Shown here in pieces: positions 51,416-60,439 of a stretch of 64,000 nucleotides of DNA. The DNA lies in NCBI GenBank assembly GCA_900542085.1, contig UQMK01000010.1, forward strand, positions 7,345 to 71,344, read 5' to 3'. How positions within the stretch are numbered: the stretch's first letter is position 1; each line of letters begins with the position of its first letter. The DNA comes from an uncultured Collinsella sp. (lineage in GTDB: Bacteria; Actinomycetota; Coriobacteriia; Coriobacteriales; Coriobacteriaceae). The notes under the pieces were generated by a model. That model saw only the letters and a program-made list of their open reading frames with translations, was not told the DNA's origin and did not search any database. The translations under genes were made by a program, and so were the position numbers.

Positions 51416-52414
51416 CTAGCGTGCCATGGCGTCGCGGCCGGCCTCGACCCGCTTGCGCTGGGCGGCGCGCTCCTCGCCGGTCAGACGCTCAAAGAGATGC
51501 CCGACAAGCGAGGCGAGTATCTGCTGAAACAGCGTTCCGCACATGACGGGAAACACGACTTCGCCTGGAAAGTACTGCGTGGCGATGACGGCGCCCGAAG
51601 AGATGTTACGCATGCCGCAGGTAAAGCACATGGTAGTTGTCTCGCTATATGGCAGATGCAGTGCACGGGCGACCAGAAAACCGATGACAAAGCCGCTGAT
51701 GGCGAAGGTCAAAATAAAGAGGGCGACTTCTAGGCGCACCGCGTTCATGTGCAGCACGTACTCGCTCATGGCGGTGGAGTTGGAGGCGATAACGCCCATC
51801 ATCATGAACTTGCAGGCGGGCGAGAGCGCGGGGGAGAGCTTCTCGTGTCCCCATCCACGTGTGAGCTCGTTGATCACGATGCCGAGCACGGCGGGGATGG
51901 CGATCATAAAGGCCATGTCCTGCATCATGCTCGGCACATCGATCGAGACGGTGGCACCCAGCAAGAGCTTCAGCGTGAGCGGAATCGTCACAGGCGAGAT
52001 AACCGAGGACGTCAGGATGATGGTGAGCGCGAGCGGGCCGTTGCCGCCGAACATGCTAATCCACATAAAGGCAGTGACCGCCACGGGTACGCTGTACTCG
52101 AGCACGATGCCGCAGACAAGGTTGGGATTGGAGCTAAAGAACAGCGATCCCATGGCATAGGCTGCTATGGGAATAAGCACCGCCGAGACGAGCAGCGCCA
52201 AAATCAGGTGCAGGGGACGGCGGAACACCTCAGCGACCTGGTGAAAGGTGTTGCTGAGCGCACCTTGGAACGTCATAAAGGCGAAGAGGGCGGGAACGAT
52301 GGGCTTGAGTACGCCGATCTGCTGGGGAAAGAGCACGCCGAGCGTTACGCAAATCGGAACGATGACCTGCATATGCCCCGCGAGGAACTTTCCCAGTCCA
52401 ACCCATTGCTTCAT
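51416..52414 (-). CDS. bile acid:sodium symporter (BASS) family transporter
   Basis: A 332-residue membrane protein with about ten helices. Family markers are PALFAFMTFQGALSNTFHQVAEVFRRP and, later, FTCGMRNISSGAVIATQYFPGEV, which matches the GxRN...A motif region. ATG 52414 is preferred to an upstream ATG at 52459 because a GGGG lies just ahead. Despite the family name, bacterial members carry many organic anions. Divergent to recJ; convergent with the DUF4931 gene. A gut organism could use it for bile acids or for pantoate-like anions; unknown. Confidence 0.8.
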   Translation of the reverse strand: MKQWVGLGKFLAGHMQVIVPICVTLGVLFPQQIGVLKPIVPALFAFMTFQGALSNTFHQVAEVFRRPLHLILALLVSAVLIPIAAYAMGSLFFSSNPNLVCGIVLEYSVPVAVTAFMWISMFGGNGPLALTIILTSSVISPVTIPLTLKLLLGATVSIDVPSMMQDMAFMIAIPAVLGIVINELTRGWGHEKLSPALSPACKFMMMGVIASNSTAMSEYVLHMNAVRLEVALFILTFAISGFVIGFLVARALHLPYSETTTMCFTCGMRNISSGAVIATQYFPGEVVFPVMCGTLFQQILASLVGHLFERLTGEERAAQRKRVEAGRDAMAR

Positions 52415-52636
52415 ATGCCCCGTGACTCCCTTTATCCGTGAACTCGTTTGTATGGACATGCTAGACGCTCGTATGTGTCCGTGCGGCTGAAACGATCGAT
52501 TATTTCGAGGCTATTACCGGCATCGTTTACCGAAACCACGGCGTGCTGCGAGGCTCTGCGTCCGTACCGCACGGTATAATAAATCCGTTCAACAGATCTG
52601 CCTGCCGAAGCGGGCATACACAGAGGACTCATCGCT

Positions 52637-52702
52637 ATGAACCGTGAGAGGTATCGCGGCGACCTGCCCCTATCGGGGGTGGGCGCCTATGTCATCGCTT
52701 AA
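52637..52702 (+). CDS. possible 21-codon leader ORF overlapping the start of recJ
   Basis: ATG 52637 with AGAGGA upstream opens a 21-codon frame (MNRERYRGDLPLSGVGAYVIA) that stops at 52700-52702, inside the recJ coding region, in a different frame. It may serve translational coupling. The SD here is better than that of recJ, so it might be real, but the peptide has no known match. Confidence 0.35.
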   Translation: MNRERYRGDLPLSGVGAYVIA

Positions 52703-55700
52703 GACGACGCATCGCTGGGCGGTCGCTCAGCAAAATCCCGAGCTCGAAAAGGAGCTTTCGGCTGGTCTGGGCATACCCGGGCTGGTGGCACGCATTATGG
52801 TTGCGCACGGCATTGCCTCGATTGAGGAAGGACAGCTATTTTTGACGCCTTCGCTCGACCGTGATTGGGCCGATCCGCTCGTCATTCCGGGCATGTCGGT
52901 TGTTGCCGATCGTGTCGAGCGCGCCATTCGCAACCACGAACGCATCGCCGTCTTTGGTGATTTTGACGTCGACGGCATTACGTCGACTTGTCTGTTGACC
53001 GAGGCGCTGCGGACGTTTGGCGCCGATGTCACACCATTCATCCCGCACCGCTTTGACGAGGGATATGGCCTTTCGTGCGCGGCGCTCGACCGCGTCAACA
53101 AGCTCGCCCAACCCAATCTGATCGTGACCGTCGATAACGGTATCGCGGCCAAGGAAGAGGTCTCCTATCTGGAGAGCCTGGGAATCGATCTGGTGGTTAC
53201 GGACCATCATGAGCCGTCCGACCAGGTGCCGCAGGGCGTGCCCCTGACCGACCCTAAACTCGAGGATGAGGGGCCCTCGCGTGAACTTGCCGGTGCCGGT
53301 GTGGCGCTCAAGCTGGTGCAGGTTTTGGGTGAGCGTTTGGACAAGCCGTCGTATTGGCGTTCGCTGATTGAGGTTGCGGCGCTGGGCACCGTGTCCGACA
53401 TGATGCCGTTGACGCCCGAGAACCGCGCGCTGGTCGCTGAGGGCATCCAACAGATGCGCGTGACGGCTCGTCCCGGCTACATTGCGCTTGCAGCGCTCGC
53501 CAAGGCCGACCTTTCTACCATTACGGCGGACGGTCTATCGTTCTCGCTCATTCCCCGCTTAAACGCCGCCGGCCGCATGGCCGATCCCAAGCTGGCGCTC
53601 GACTTGCTGCTTGCCCGCGATCCTATCGAGGCAAGCGCGCTGGCGGCCGAGCTCGAGGAGATCAACCGACAGCGTCGCGAGATCGAGGCGGAGCTCACGC
53701 GCGATGCCATGGCAAAGGTCGAGGAGACTTATGACGGCGGGCGCGCAATCGTCGTGGGCGGCGAAGGTTGGCACGAGGGCGTTAAGGGCATCGTGGCGAG
53801 CCGCCTTACCAACCGATATCACGTGCCGGCGCTGCTTTTCTCTATCGAGGACGGTATAGCACGTGGCTCGGGCCGCTCGGTAGGCAAGGTTAACCTGTTC
53901 GAAGCCGTCGAGCGCTGCTCCGACCTGCTGATTCGCCGCGGCGGGCATGCCGGTGCGGTGGGCGTGACCATCGAGGCATCTAAGCTCGATGAGTTTCGTC
54001 GACGTCTTTCCGCCGTGTTGTCCGAGCTTCCCGCCGAGGACTTTGAGGACACCGACGAGGTTGCCGCCACGGTCGACCTTTCCGAATTGAATATCGAGAC
54101 CATCGAGCAGATTTCCCGCCTTGAGCCGTTTGGCCAGGGTAATAAGGTGCCGCTGCTGGCTGCCGAGGGCGTGACGATGTGTGATCGCGCCGTGGTGGGT
54201 AAGACCGGCGAGCATATGCGCTTCGTGGCGACGGATGGAGCCGCGAGCGTGCCGGCAATCATGTTCCGTGTACCGCAAATCGACAGGCTTATCAATTGCG
54301 ACAGCGCCGTCGACTTGGTGTTCGAGGCCGTTGCCGAGCATTGGCAGGGACGTGTGAAGCCCAAGCTCATGATCAAAGATGTCTTGGTGCGCGATACCAC
54401 GGCACCCAATATCGACGATCCGGCATGTGAGCTTCGCCGCGGCGTACAACCGGCGGATTCTGGCCTGCGCCTGGAGTCGCGTAAACGCGAGACGCTTGCC
54501 CAACTTTCCTATACCGAGCTCACGCGCTCGCTCATTCACAGCTTTATCGGATCGAACCAGCCGCACCGCGCGCAGGTCGAGGCGCTCGATGCACTGGCCG
54601 ATCACCAAAGTGTTCTGGCCGTTATGGGAACGGGGCGCGGCAAGTCTCTTATCTTCCATGTGCATGCCGCGCGCGAGGCGGTTCTTCGCGGGCGTGCGAG
54701 TATCTTTGTCTATCCACTGCGCGCGCTCGTTGCCGACCAGGCCTATCACCTTTCCTCGACGATGGCCGCGCTCGGCATTGGCGTTGGCGTGCTGACCGGC
54801 GAGACCGTGGAGGCGGCGCGCGATGACGTGTTTGCCGGCCTGGCTTCGGGCCGCACCGGCATTGTTCTCACGACGCCTGAGTTCCTGTCTATCCATCGCG
54901 ATCGCTTTGCACGTTCTGGACGCATCGGCTTTGTCGTTATCGACGAGGCACACCATGCCGGTCTTGCCAAAGGCGGCGACCGGAGCGTATACCTCGACAT
55001 GCCCGATATCCTCAAAGCCCTGGGCGACCCCGTTGTCATGGCGGCAACGGCTACCGCGACGGCCCCGGTCGTGGCGGAGCTTGCTCGTGTATTGCCGATT
55101 ACCAGGACGGTGGTCGACGAGACCGTTCGCGAGAACCTGCAACTCGAGGACGACCGTGACCTTGCGAGCCGCGAAAATCGCCTGGTGTCGATCGTGGCGA
55201 CGGGGGAGAAGACCGTTATCTACGTGAACTCGCGCGACCAGTCCGTGGCGCTTGCCAAGACGTTGCGCAAACGCGTGCCCGACTGTGCGACCCATATCGC
55301 GTTCTATAACGCCGGGCTTGCGCGCTCCGATCGCCGCCGTGTTGAGGAAGCCTTTAGAGACGGAAGTCTCAGCTGCATCGTTTCAACTTCGGCCTTCGGT
55401 GAGGGCGTCAACCTGCCCGATATCCGTCATGTCGTGCTCTACCACATGCCGTTTGGTGCGATTGAGTTTAACCAGATGAGTGGCCGTGCCGGCCGCGATG
55501 GACAGCCCGCCGTGATTCACCTGCTCTATTCGTCGCGTGACGCTCGTATTAATGAGCGCCTGCTCGATTGTTACGCGCCCGAGCGCGATGAGCTTGTCAC
55601 ACTCTATCGAGCGCTGCAGACCATGTGGCGCTCCAACCGTGGCAAGACGGGGGACGATTCATTCTGCGCAAGCGATATCGACATTGCGCAGATGTGTCTT

Positions 55701-55976
55701 GCCATCGATGCCCGCACGCCGGTCGACGAGCGCTCGGTGGAAAGCGGCCTGGGAATCTTCGAAGAACTCGGTTTCTGCCGCGTTTCGGGGTTTGACGATA
55801 CGCGTCGCATCGCGATGGCGGAAAACCCCGGTCGCGTGCAATTAAGCAGGTCAATTCGCTATTTGGAGGGCTTGCGCTCGCGCATGGAGTTCACGGCTTT
55901 TCGGAGCTGGGCGCTCGATTCGTGCGCTTCTGATATGCTAGCCAAAGTTAATCGCCCGATCGTACCGCGGGCCTAG
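52689..55976 (+). CDS. recJ: RecJ single-stranded-DNA exonuclease fused to a RecQ-like DEAD-box helicase
   Basis: A 1095-residue fusion. Residues 1-580 are RecJ: DHH-type motifs AVFGDFDVDGI and VVTDHHE, VDNGI, and the DHHA1 end RGGHAGAVGVTIE. Residues about 600-950 form a superfamily 2 helicase: SLIFHVHAAREA follows GTGRGKS (Walker A, near 654), DEAHH is motif II, and the second domain has STSAFGEGVNLPDIRHVV and QMSGRAGRDG (motif VI). A helical tail completes it. RecJ degrades 5' single-stranded ends in repair; the helicase could feed it strands. ATG 52689 has GGGGGTGGG near; no closer SD exists. Part of the recJ-rel gene pair. Confidence 0.88.
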   Translation: MSSLKTTHRWAVAQQNPELEKELSAGLGIPGLVARIMVAHGIASIEEGQLFLTPSLDRDWADPLVIPGMSVVADRVERAIRNHERIAVFGDFDVDGITSTCLLTEALRTFGADVTPFIPHRFDEGYGLSCAALDRVNKLAQPNLIVTVDNGIAAKEEVSYLESLGIDLVVTDHHEPSDQVPQGVPLTDPKLEDEGPSRELAGAGVALKLVQVLGERLDKPSYWRSLIEVAALGTVSDMMPLTPENRALVAEGIQQMRVTARPGYIALAALAKADLSTITADGLSFSLIPRLNAAGRMADPKLALDLLLARDPIEASALAAELEEINRQRREIEAELTRDAMAKVEETYDGGRAIVVGGEGWHEGVKGIVASRLTNRYHVPALLFSIEDGIARGSGRSVGKVNLFEAVERCSDLLIRRGGHAGAVGVTIEASKLDEFRRRLSAVLSELPAEDFEDTDEVAATVDLSELNIETIEQISRLEPFGQGNKVPLLAAEGVTMCDRAVVGKTGEHMRFVATDGAASVPAIMFRVPQIDRLINCDSAVDLVFEAVAEHWQGRVKPKLMIKDVLVRDTTAPNIDDPACELRRGVQPADSGLRLESRKRETLAQLSYTELTRSLIHSFIGSNQPHRAQVEALDALADHQSVLAVMGTGRGKSLIFHVHAAREAVLRGRASIFVYPLRALVADQAYHLSSTMAALGIGVGVLTGETVEAARDDVFAGLASGRTGIVLTTPEFLSIHRDRFARSGRIGFVVIDEAHHAGLAKGGDRSVYLDMPDILKALGDPVVMAATATATAPVVAELARVLPITRTVVDETVRENLQLEDDRDLASRENRLVSIVATGEKTVIYVNSRDQSVALAKTLRKRVPDCATHIAFYNAGLARSDRRRVEEAFRDGSLSCIVSTSAFGEGVNLPDIRHVVLYHMPFGAIEFNQMSGRAGRDGQPAVIHLLYSSRDARINERLLDCYAPERDELVTLYRALQTMWRSNRGKTGDDSFCASDIDIAQMCLAIDARTPVDERSVESGLGIFEELGFCRVSGFDDTRRIAMAENPGRVQLSRSIRYLEGLRSRMEFTAFRSWALDSCASDMLAKVNRPIVPRA

Positions 55977-55991
55977 GGGAAGGGGACCTCG

Positions 55992-58352
55992 ATGGACGCC
56001 GCAGCCCGTACCGCCCATGATTCCACCCTCCAGCCGTTTTCGGAGATGGAGCACTATAAGCATGCCGATGAGCTGCCGCCCGAGATTATGGCGGACAGCT
56101 ACGACAAGCTGGAGCGTCTGTGCCTCAAATATATGAACGAGGACGACTTCTCCAATGTGGAGCAGGCCTACTGCTTTGCTGCCGAGAAGCACTGCAACCA
56201 AAAGCGGCGCTCGGGTGAGATGTACATTAACCATCCCGTCGAAGTAGCTATCATTCTGGCTGACCTCAAGATGGACTGCGATGTGGTGTGCGCCGCGTTG
56301 CTGCACGATACCGTCGAGGACACCGAGACCTCGCTTGCCGATGTTTCGGGTCTGTTTGGCGAAACCGTGGCAGGGCTCGTCGACGGCGTGACCAAGCTCA
56401 CCAACATTGAAGTCGACAGCATGGACGAGAAGCAGGCGCTTACGCTGCGCAAGATGTTCCTCGCCATGTCCAAGGACATCCGCGTCATCATCGTCAAGCT
56501 CGCCGACCGCCTGCATAACATGCGCACGCTTGCCGCTCTGCGCGAGGACCGCCGCCTGTTTAAGGCACGCGAGACCATGGACGTGTACGCGCCTTTGGCC
56601 GACCGCCTGGGCATGAGTTCAATCAAGTGGGAGCTCGAGGACCTGTCCTTTTTCTACTTGGAGCCCGATGCCTACCAGCGCATCGCGCGCATGGTATCCG
56701 AGTCGCGCGAGGTTCGCGAGCGTTATCTGGCCGAGACCATCAAGACGCTCACCGATGAGCTCAATCGCATTGGTCTTGAGGGCTTTCAGATCAACGGTCG
56801 TTCCAAGCACTATTGGTCCATCTATCAAAAGATGAAGCGCAAGGGCAAGGAGTTCTCCGAGATTTACGACCTGGTGGCGCTGCGCGTCATCACTCATTCG
56901 GTGCGCGATTGCTATTCCACGCTTGGTGCCGTGCATACCTTGTGGCATCCCATGCCCGGTCGTTTTAAAGACTATATCGCCATGCCCAAGGTTAATAACT
57001 ACCAGTCGCTCCATACGACGGTTATCGGCCCCACGGCCCGTCCGCTCGAGATTCAGATTCGAACCTACGAGATGCACGAGCAGGCAGAGTACGGCATCGC
57101 CGCCCACTGGCTGTACAAGAAGTCGGGCGGATCGTCTGCCTCCAAGACCAGCGATGCGCAACGTCTGGACGATCAGATTAACTGGCTCAAGCACTCACTC
57201 GACTGGGCGGCGTCTGACGAGATCACCGATGCCAAGGAGTACCTGCACTCGCTGAAGGTCGACTTGTTTGACCAGGAGATTTTTGTCTTTACGCCCAAGG
57301 GCGAGGTCATGGCGCTTCGTGCCGGCTCTACACCGCTCGACTTTGCCTACGCCGTTCATACCGAGGTTGGCAACCACTGCGTCGGCGCCAAGATCAACGG
57401 TGCGGTGGCGCCGCTTACGCACGAGATCAAGACGGGTGACCGTGTCGAGATTCTGACTAACAAGAGCTCTAAGCCGTCGCGCGATTGGCTCAAGATCGTC
57501 AAGACGCCTTCGGCCAAGTCAAAGATTCGCCGTTACTTCGCCGCCGCGACCAAAGACGATGACGCTGCTGCCGGCCGCGATATACTGGCTAAGGACCTGC
57601 GCAAGCGCGGGTATGGCATCTCTACGCCGCGATCCACGCGTGCGCTTAATGCCGTGGCGGAGCAGTTTAACTACAAGCAGCTCGAGGACCTGTTCGCAGC
57701 CGTTGGCGCGGGCAAAGTCGCCCCACGTGCCGTGGGCAACAAGGTCGAGCAAATCTTGGATCCCAAGCCCGAGGAGCAGCTCACCAAGACCGAAGCCATT
57801 GCCGAGGTCGTCAAGCAGCCTGCCCGTGGCTCCAACCGCAAGCCGCAAAAGCGTGGCAAGAGCGCAAGTAACGGCATTATCGTCAAGGGCGAGAGCAACA
57901 GCGGTCTGCTGGTCCGTCTGGCGCATTGCTGCAATCCGGTGACGGGCGACGATATCGTCGGCTTCATCACGCGCGGCCGAGGCGTCTCGGTGCATCGCGC
58001 CAACTGTCCCAACGTCAAGGGCCTTATGGAGCACCCCGAGCGCATGATTGACGTGGAGTGGGATGGTGCTGCCGATACGCTTTTCCAGGTCGAGATTGTG
58101 GTCGAGTGCCTGGATCGTATGGGCCTGCTCAAGGACGTCACCATCGCCATTGGCGATGCAGGCGGCAACATCCTGTCCGCCGCCACCTCGACCAACCGCG
58201 AGGGTATTGCGACTCTGCGCTTTATGGTTGAGATTTCGGATGCGAGCGGTTTGGATCCGCTACTGGCATCCATCAGCAGCGTCGACTCGGTCTATGATGC
58301 GCGCCGTCTGATGCCTGGCGAGGGTGGGGCTCAGCTTAAGCGCCGCGTATAG
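55992..58352 (+). CDS. rel: bifunctional (p)ppGpp synthetase/hydrolase RelA/SpoT
   Basis: A 786-residue Rel. Domains: HD hydrolase (about 60-220; HPVEVAIILADLKMD and LLHDTVEDT, HD intact), synthetase (about 270-390; DLVALRVI, KDYIAMPKVNNYQSLHTTV), TGS (about 425-485; EIFVFTPKGEVMALRAGSTPLDFAY), zinc-finger-like CCNP region (LAHCCNP near 640), and C-terminal ACT (about 710-786). All catalytic motifs are present, so both synthesis and breakdown of the alarmone are expected. SD GGGGAAGGGG precedes ATG 55992, 15 bases after recJ. It controls growth in starvation. Confidence 0.92.
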   Translation: MDAAARTAHDSTLQPFSEMEHYKHADELPPEIMADSYDKLERLCLKYMNEDDFSNVEQAYCFAAEKHCNQKRRSGEMYINHPVEVAIILADLKMDCDVVCAALLHDTVEDTETSLADVSGLFGETVAGLVDGVTKLTNIEVDSMDEKQALTLRKMFLAMSKDIRVIIVKLADRLHNMRTLAALREDRRLFKARETMDVYAPLADRLGMSSIKWELEDLSFFYLEPDAYQRIARMVSESREVRERYLAETIKTLTDELNRIGLEGFQINGRSKHYWSIYQKMKRKGKEFSEIYDLVALRVITHSVRDCYSTLGAVHTLWHPMPGRFKDYIAMPKVNNYQSLHTTVIGPTARPLEIQIRTYEMHEQAEYGIAAHWLYKKSGGSSASKTSDAQRLDDQINWLKHSLDWAASDEITDAKEYLHSLKVDLFDQEIFVFTPKGEVMALRAGSTPLDFAYAVHTEVGNHCVGAKINGAVAPLTHEIKTGDRVEILTNKSSKPSRDWLKIVKTPSAKSKIRRYFAAATKDDDAAAGRDILAKDLRKRGYGISTPRSTRALNAVAEQFNYKQLEDLFAAVGAGKVAPRAVGNKVEQILDPKPEEQLTKTEAIAEVVKQPARGSNRKPQKRGKSASNGIIVKGESNSGLLVRLAHCCNPVTGDDIVGFITRGRGVSVHRANCPNVKGLMEHPERMIDVEWDGAADTLFQVEIVVECLDRMGLLKDVTIAIGDAGGNILSAATSTNREGIATLRFMVEISDASGLDPLLASISSVDSVYDARRLMPGEGGAQLKRRV

Positions 58353-58438
58353 GCGTGACGAGCGCGCGACAGTAATGATATTGGTTACGTTCGGGGCATC
58401 GTTTGATGCCTCGACGTTTATAGAAGGAGGGCGCACAC

Positions 58439-59122
58439 ATGGACGCTGCGGCTTTGGACTTAACCCTTCGGGGTACGGCTTCGATTGAGGTGCTTGTAAA
58501 CGGGCCCATCCAGACCAACAGTTACGCCGTTATTTCGAGTGGCGAATGCTTGATTATCGATCCCGCTTGGGAAGGCGAAAACCTCGTTGCGCACATCCGA
58601 GCCGAACACCCTGGCGTGCATGTGCTCGGTTCCGTCTGCACGCACGGTCATGCCGACCATGTTGGCGGTGTAGCCGGAGTTCGGGCCGCCGTTGGCGCTG
58701 ACGCCTTGTACGAGCTGTGTGTTAAGGATGCGACTGTGCCGCATGCGAATATAGAGGAGCAGCGAGCGATGTGGGGCATCGAGACGCCCGATCCGGGCGA
58801 GCCGACGCGGCTGCTTGCCGAGGGCGATACCATTGAGCTAGGCGACATTTGCCTGCAGGTTATCGAGGTGCCCGGGCATACGCCGGGTGGCATTGTCTTG
58901 TTTGCTGCCACCGAGCAGGGGAACATTGCCTTTGTGGGCGACACGCTATTCCCGGGCAGCCACGGCCGCACCGATCTTTCTGGAGGAGACGAGGCGGCGA
59001 TTCTGCGCTCGCTCTCCAAGCTCGCCCGGCTTCTCCCGCCCGATACCGTTTGCCTAACCGGCCATGGCGATTCGACCACTGTGGCACGCGAGCTTATGCG
59101 GAACCCTTTCATGCAGATGTAG
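58439..59122 (+). CDS. MBL-fold metallo-hydrolase (glyoxalase II-like)
   Basis: A 227-residue metallo-beta-lactamase-fold protein. Metal motif T-HGHADHVGG (H-x-H-x-D-H), then GHTPGG, FVGDTLFPGSHGRTDLSGGD and GHGDSTT supply the other ligands. The set resembles hydroxyacylglutathione hydrolase-like (GloB-type) proteins next to rel in many Gram-positives. SD AGAAGGAGG 8 bases upstream of ATG 58439. A GGGGCATC-GTTT-GATGCCTC hairpin lies at 58392-58413 between rel and this gene. Substrate unknown. Confidence 0.85.
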   Translation: MDAAALDLTLRGTASIEVLVNGPIQTNSYAVISSGECLIIDPAWEGENLVAHIRAEHPGVHVLGSVCTHGHADHVGGVAGVRAAVGADALYELCVKDATVPHANIEEQRAMWGIETPDPGEPTRLLAEGDTIELGDICLQVIEVPGHTPGGIVLFAATEQGNIAFVGDTLFPGSHGRTDLSGGDEAAILRSLSKLARLLPPDTVCLTGHGDSTTVARELMRNPFMQM

Positions 59123-59317
59123 CTTTGTAGCCAGCTTCTGAAGCACGAGAAGCGTCCAAACGTCAAGCTATTTTTCCCCAACGGGTCGATTCCGTAGGGC
59201 AAACGGTCAAAAAAAGTCTGTTTGGACGATATTCGTGAACAAACGAACGTTTATGCTCGGATACGCCGTGGTAAAATCACAGACGTTATCGGAGCAACCT
59301 TACAGGAGGTTTCTTTT

Positions 59318-60184
59318 ATGCTCGTCAACGCAGCAGACATGCTCAAGAAGGCCGAGGCCGGCAAGTACGGTCTCGGTGCCTTCAACACCAACAACCTCGA
59401 GTGGACCCTGGCTATTCTCCAGGCCGCCGAGGAGGCCAAGTCTCCGCTGATCCTTCAGTGCACCGCTGGTGCCGCTAAGTGGATGGGCGGTTTCAAGGTC
59501 TGCGCCGACATGGTCAAGGCTGCCGTCGAGGCCACGGGCGTTACCGTTCCCGTCGCCCTTCACCTCGATCACGGTTCTTACGAGGACTGCTTCAAGTGCA
59601 TCGAGGCCGGCTTCACGTCCATCATGTATGACGGCTCTCACGAGGAGACCTTCCAGCTTAACCTCGACCGCACCAAGGAGCTCGTTGAGCTTGCCCACTC
59701 CAAGGGCATGTCCATCGAGGCCGAGGTCGGCGGCATCGGCGGCACCGAGGACGGCGTGACCTCCAGCGGCGAGCTCGCTGATCCTGCTGAGTGCAAGCAG
59801 ATCGCTGACCTGGGCGTCGACTTCCTCGCCTGCGGCATCGGCAACATCCACGGCGTGTACCCTGCCGACTGGGCTGGCCTTTCCTTCGAGCGCCTGGGCG
59901 AGATCAAGGCCCAGACCGGTGACCTGCCCCTCGTTCTGCACGGTGGCACCGGCATCCCCGAGGATCAGATCAAGAAGGCCATTTCCCTGGGCATCTCCAA
60001 GATCAACGTCAACACCGACCTGCAGCTCGTCTTCGCCAAGGGCGTCCGCGAGTACATCGAGGCCGGCAAGGATCAGCAGGGCAAGGGCTTTGACCCCCGC
60101 AAGCTCCTCAAGCCTGGTCGCGACAACATCGTTGCTCGCACCAAGGAGCTCATGGAGGAGTTTGGCTCCGTCAACAAGGCGTAA
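59318..60184 (+). CDS. fba: class II fructose-1,6-bisphosphate aldolase
   Basis: A 288-residue zinc aldolase. Metal and substrate residues fall in LHLDHGSYEDC (zinc His-Asp), SIEAEVGGIGGTEDGV (Glu-rich loop), HGVYP and LPLVLHGGTGIPEDQIKKAI, with INVNTDLQ at the end of the barrel. It splits fructose bisphosphate in glycolysis (gatY/tagatose aldolase is a close alternative). ACAGGAGGT eight bases before ATG 59318 is a strong SD. TAAAAT at 59272-59277 may be the -10. The coding region uses codons more biased than its neighbours, as expected of a highly expressed gene. Confidence 0.9.
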   Translation: MLVNAADMLKKAEAGKYGLGAFNTNNLEWTLAILQAAEEAKSPLILQCTAGAAKWMGGFKVCADMVKAAVEATGVTVPVALHLDHGSYEDCFKCIEAGFTSIMYDGSHEETFQLNLDRTKELVELAHSKGMSIEAEVGGIGGTEDGVTSSGELADPAECKQIADLGVDFLACGIGNIHGVYPADWAGLSFERLGEIKAQTGDLPLVLHGGTGIPEDQIKKAISLGISKINVNTDLQLVFAKGVREYIEAGKDQQGKGFDPRKLLKPGRDNIVARTKELMEEFGSVNKA

Positions 60185-60205
60185 GTAGCGGTTTAACTTC
60201 CCGCC

Positions 60206-60305
60206 GGAGGCCCCGTTTCCCCTACGCTGTTTCCCTCGCGCTCACCTGGCTTCGCCAGAAGTCGCGCGACGGAATCAGCTCCGGGGAAACGGGGCCTCCT
60301 TTGTT
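60206..60305 (+). terminator. nested hairpin terminator after fba
   Basis: Outer arms 60206-60222 (GGAGGCCCCGTTTCCCC) and 60283-60299 are perfect complements; inside, TTCCCTCGCGC and GCGCGACGGAA pair with one mismatch, and CTGGC-TTC-GCCAG forms the tip. Followed by TTTGTT. It is of the same plan as 49627-49725. Confidence 0.75.
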
Positions 60306-60375
60306 AACTCGCTACAGGGTTACTGGGCTAATTTTTTTATTTGACTACCGTTCAGCGGTGTTGATGGCTCCTTTA

Positions 60376-60405
60376 TTGGGGCTTTCTTTTTTATCTCGCT
60401 ACAAT
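60376..60405 (+). promoter_or_regulatory. putative promoter of the transglutaminase-like gene
   Basis: TTGGGG (60376-60381) and TACAAT (60400-60405) with an 18-base spacer. The ATG at 60404 overlaps this -10, which supports 60440 as the true start. Confidence 0.5.
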
Positions 60406-60439
60406 GGGCTTCAAGAGTTCTAATGACTTGGAGTTTGGT

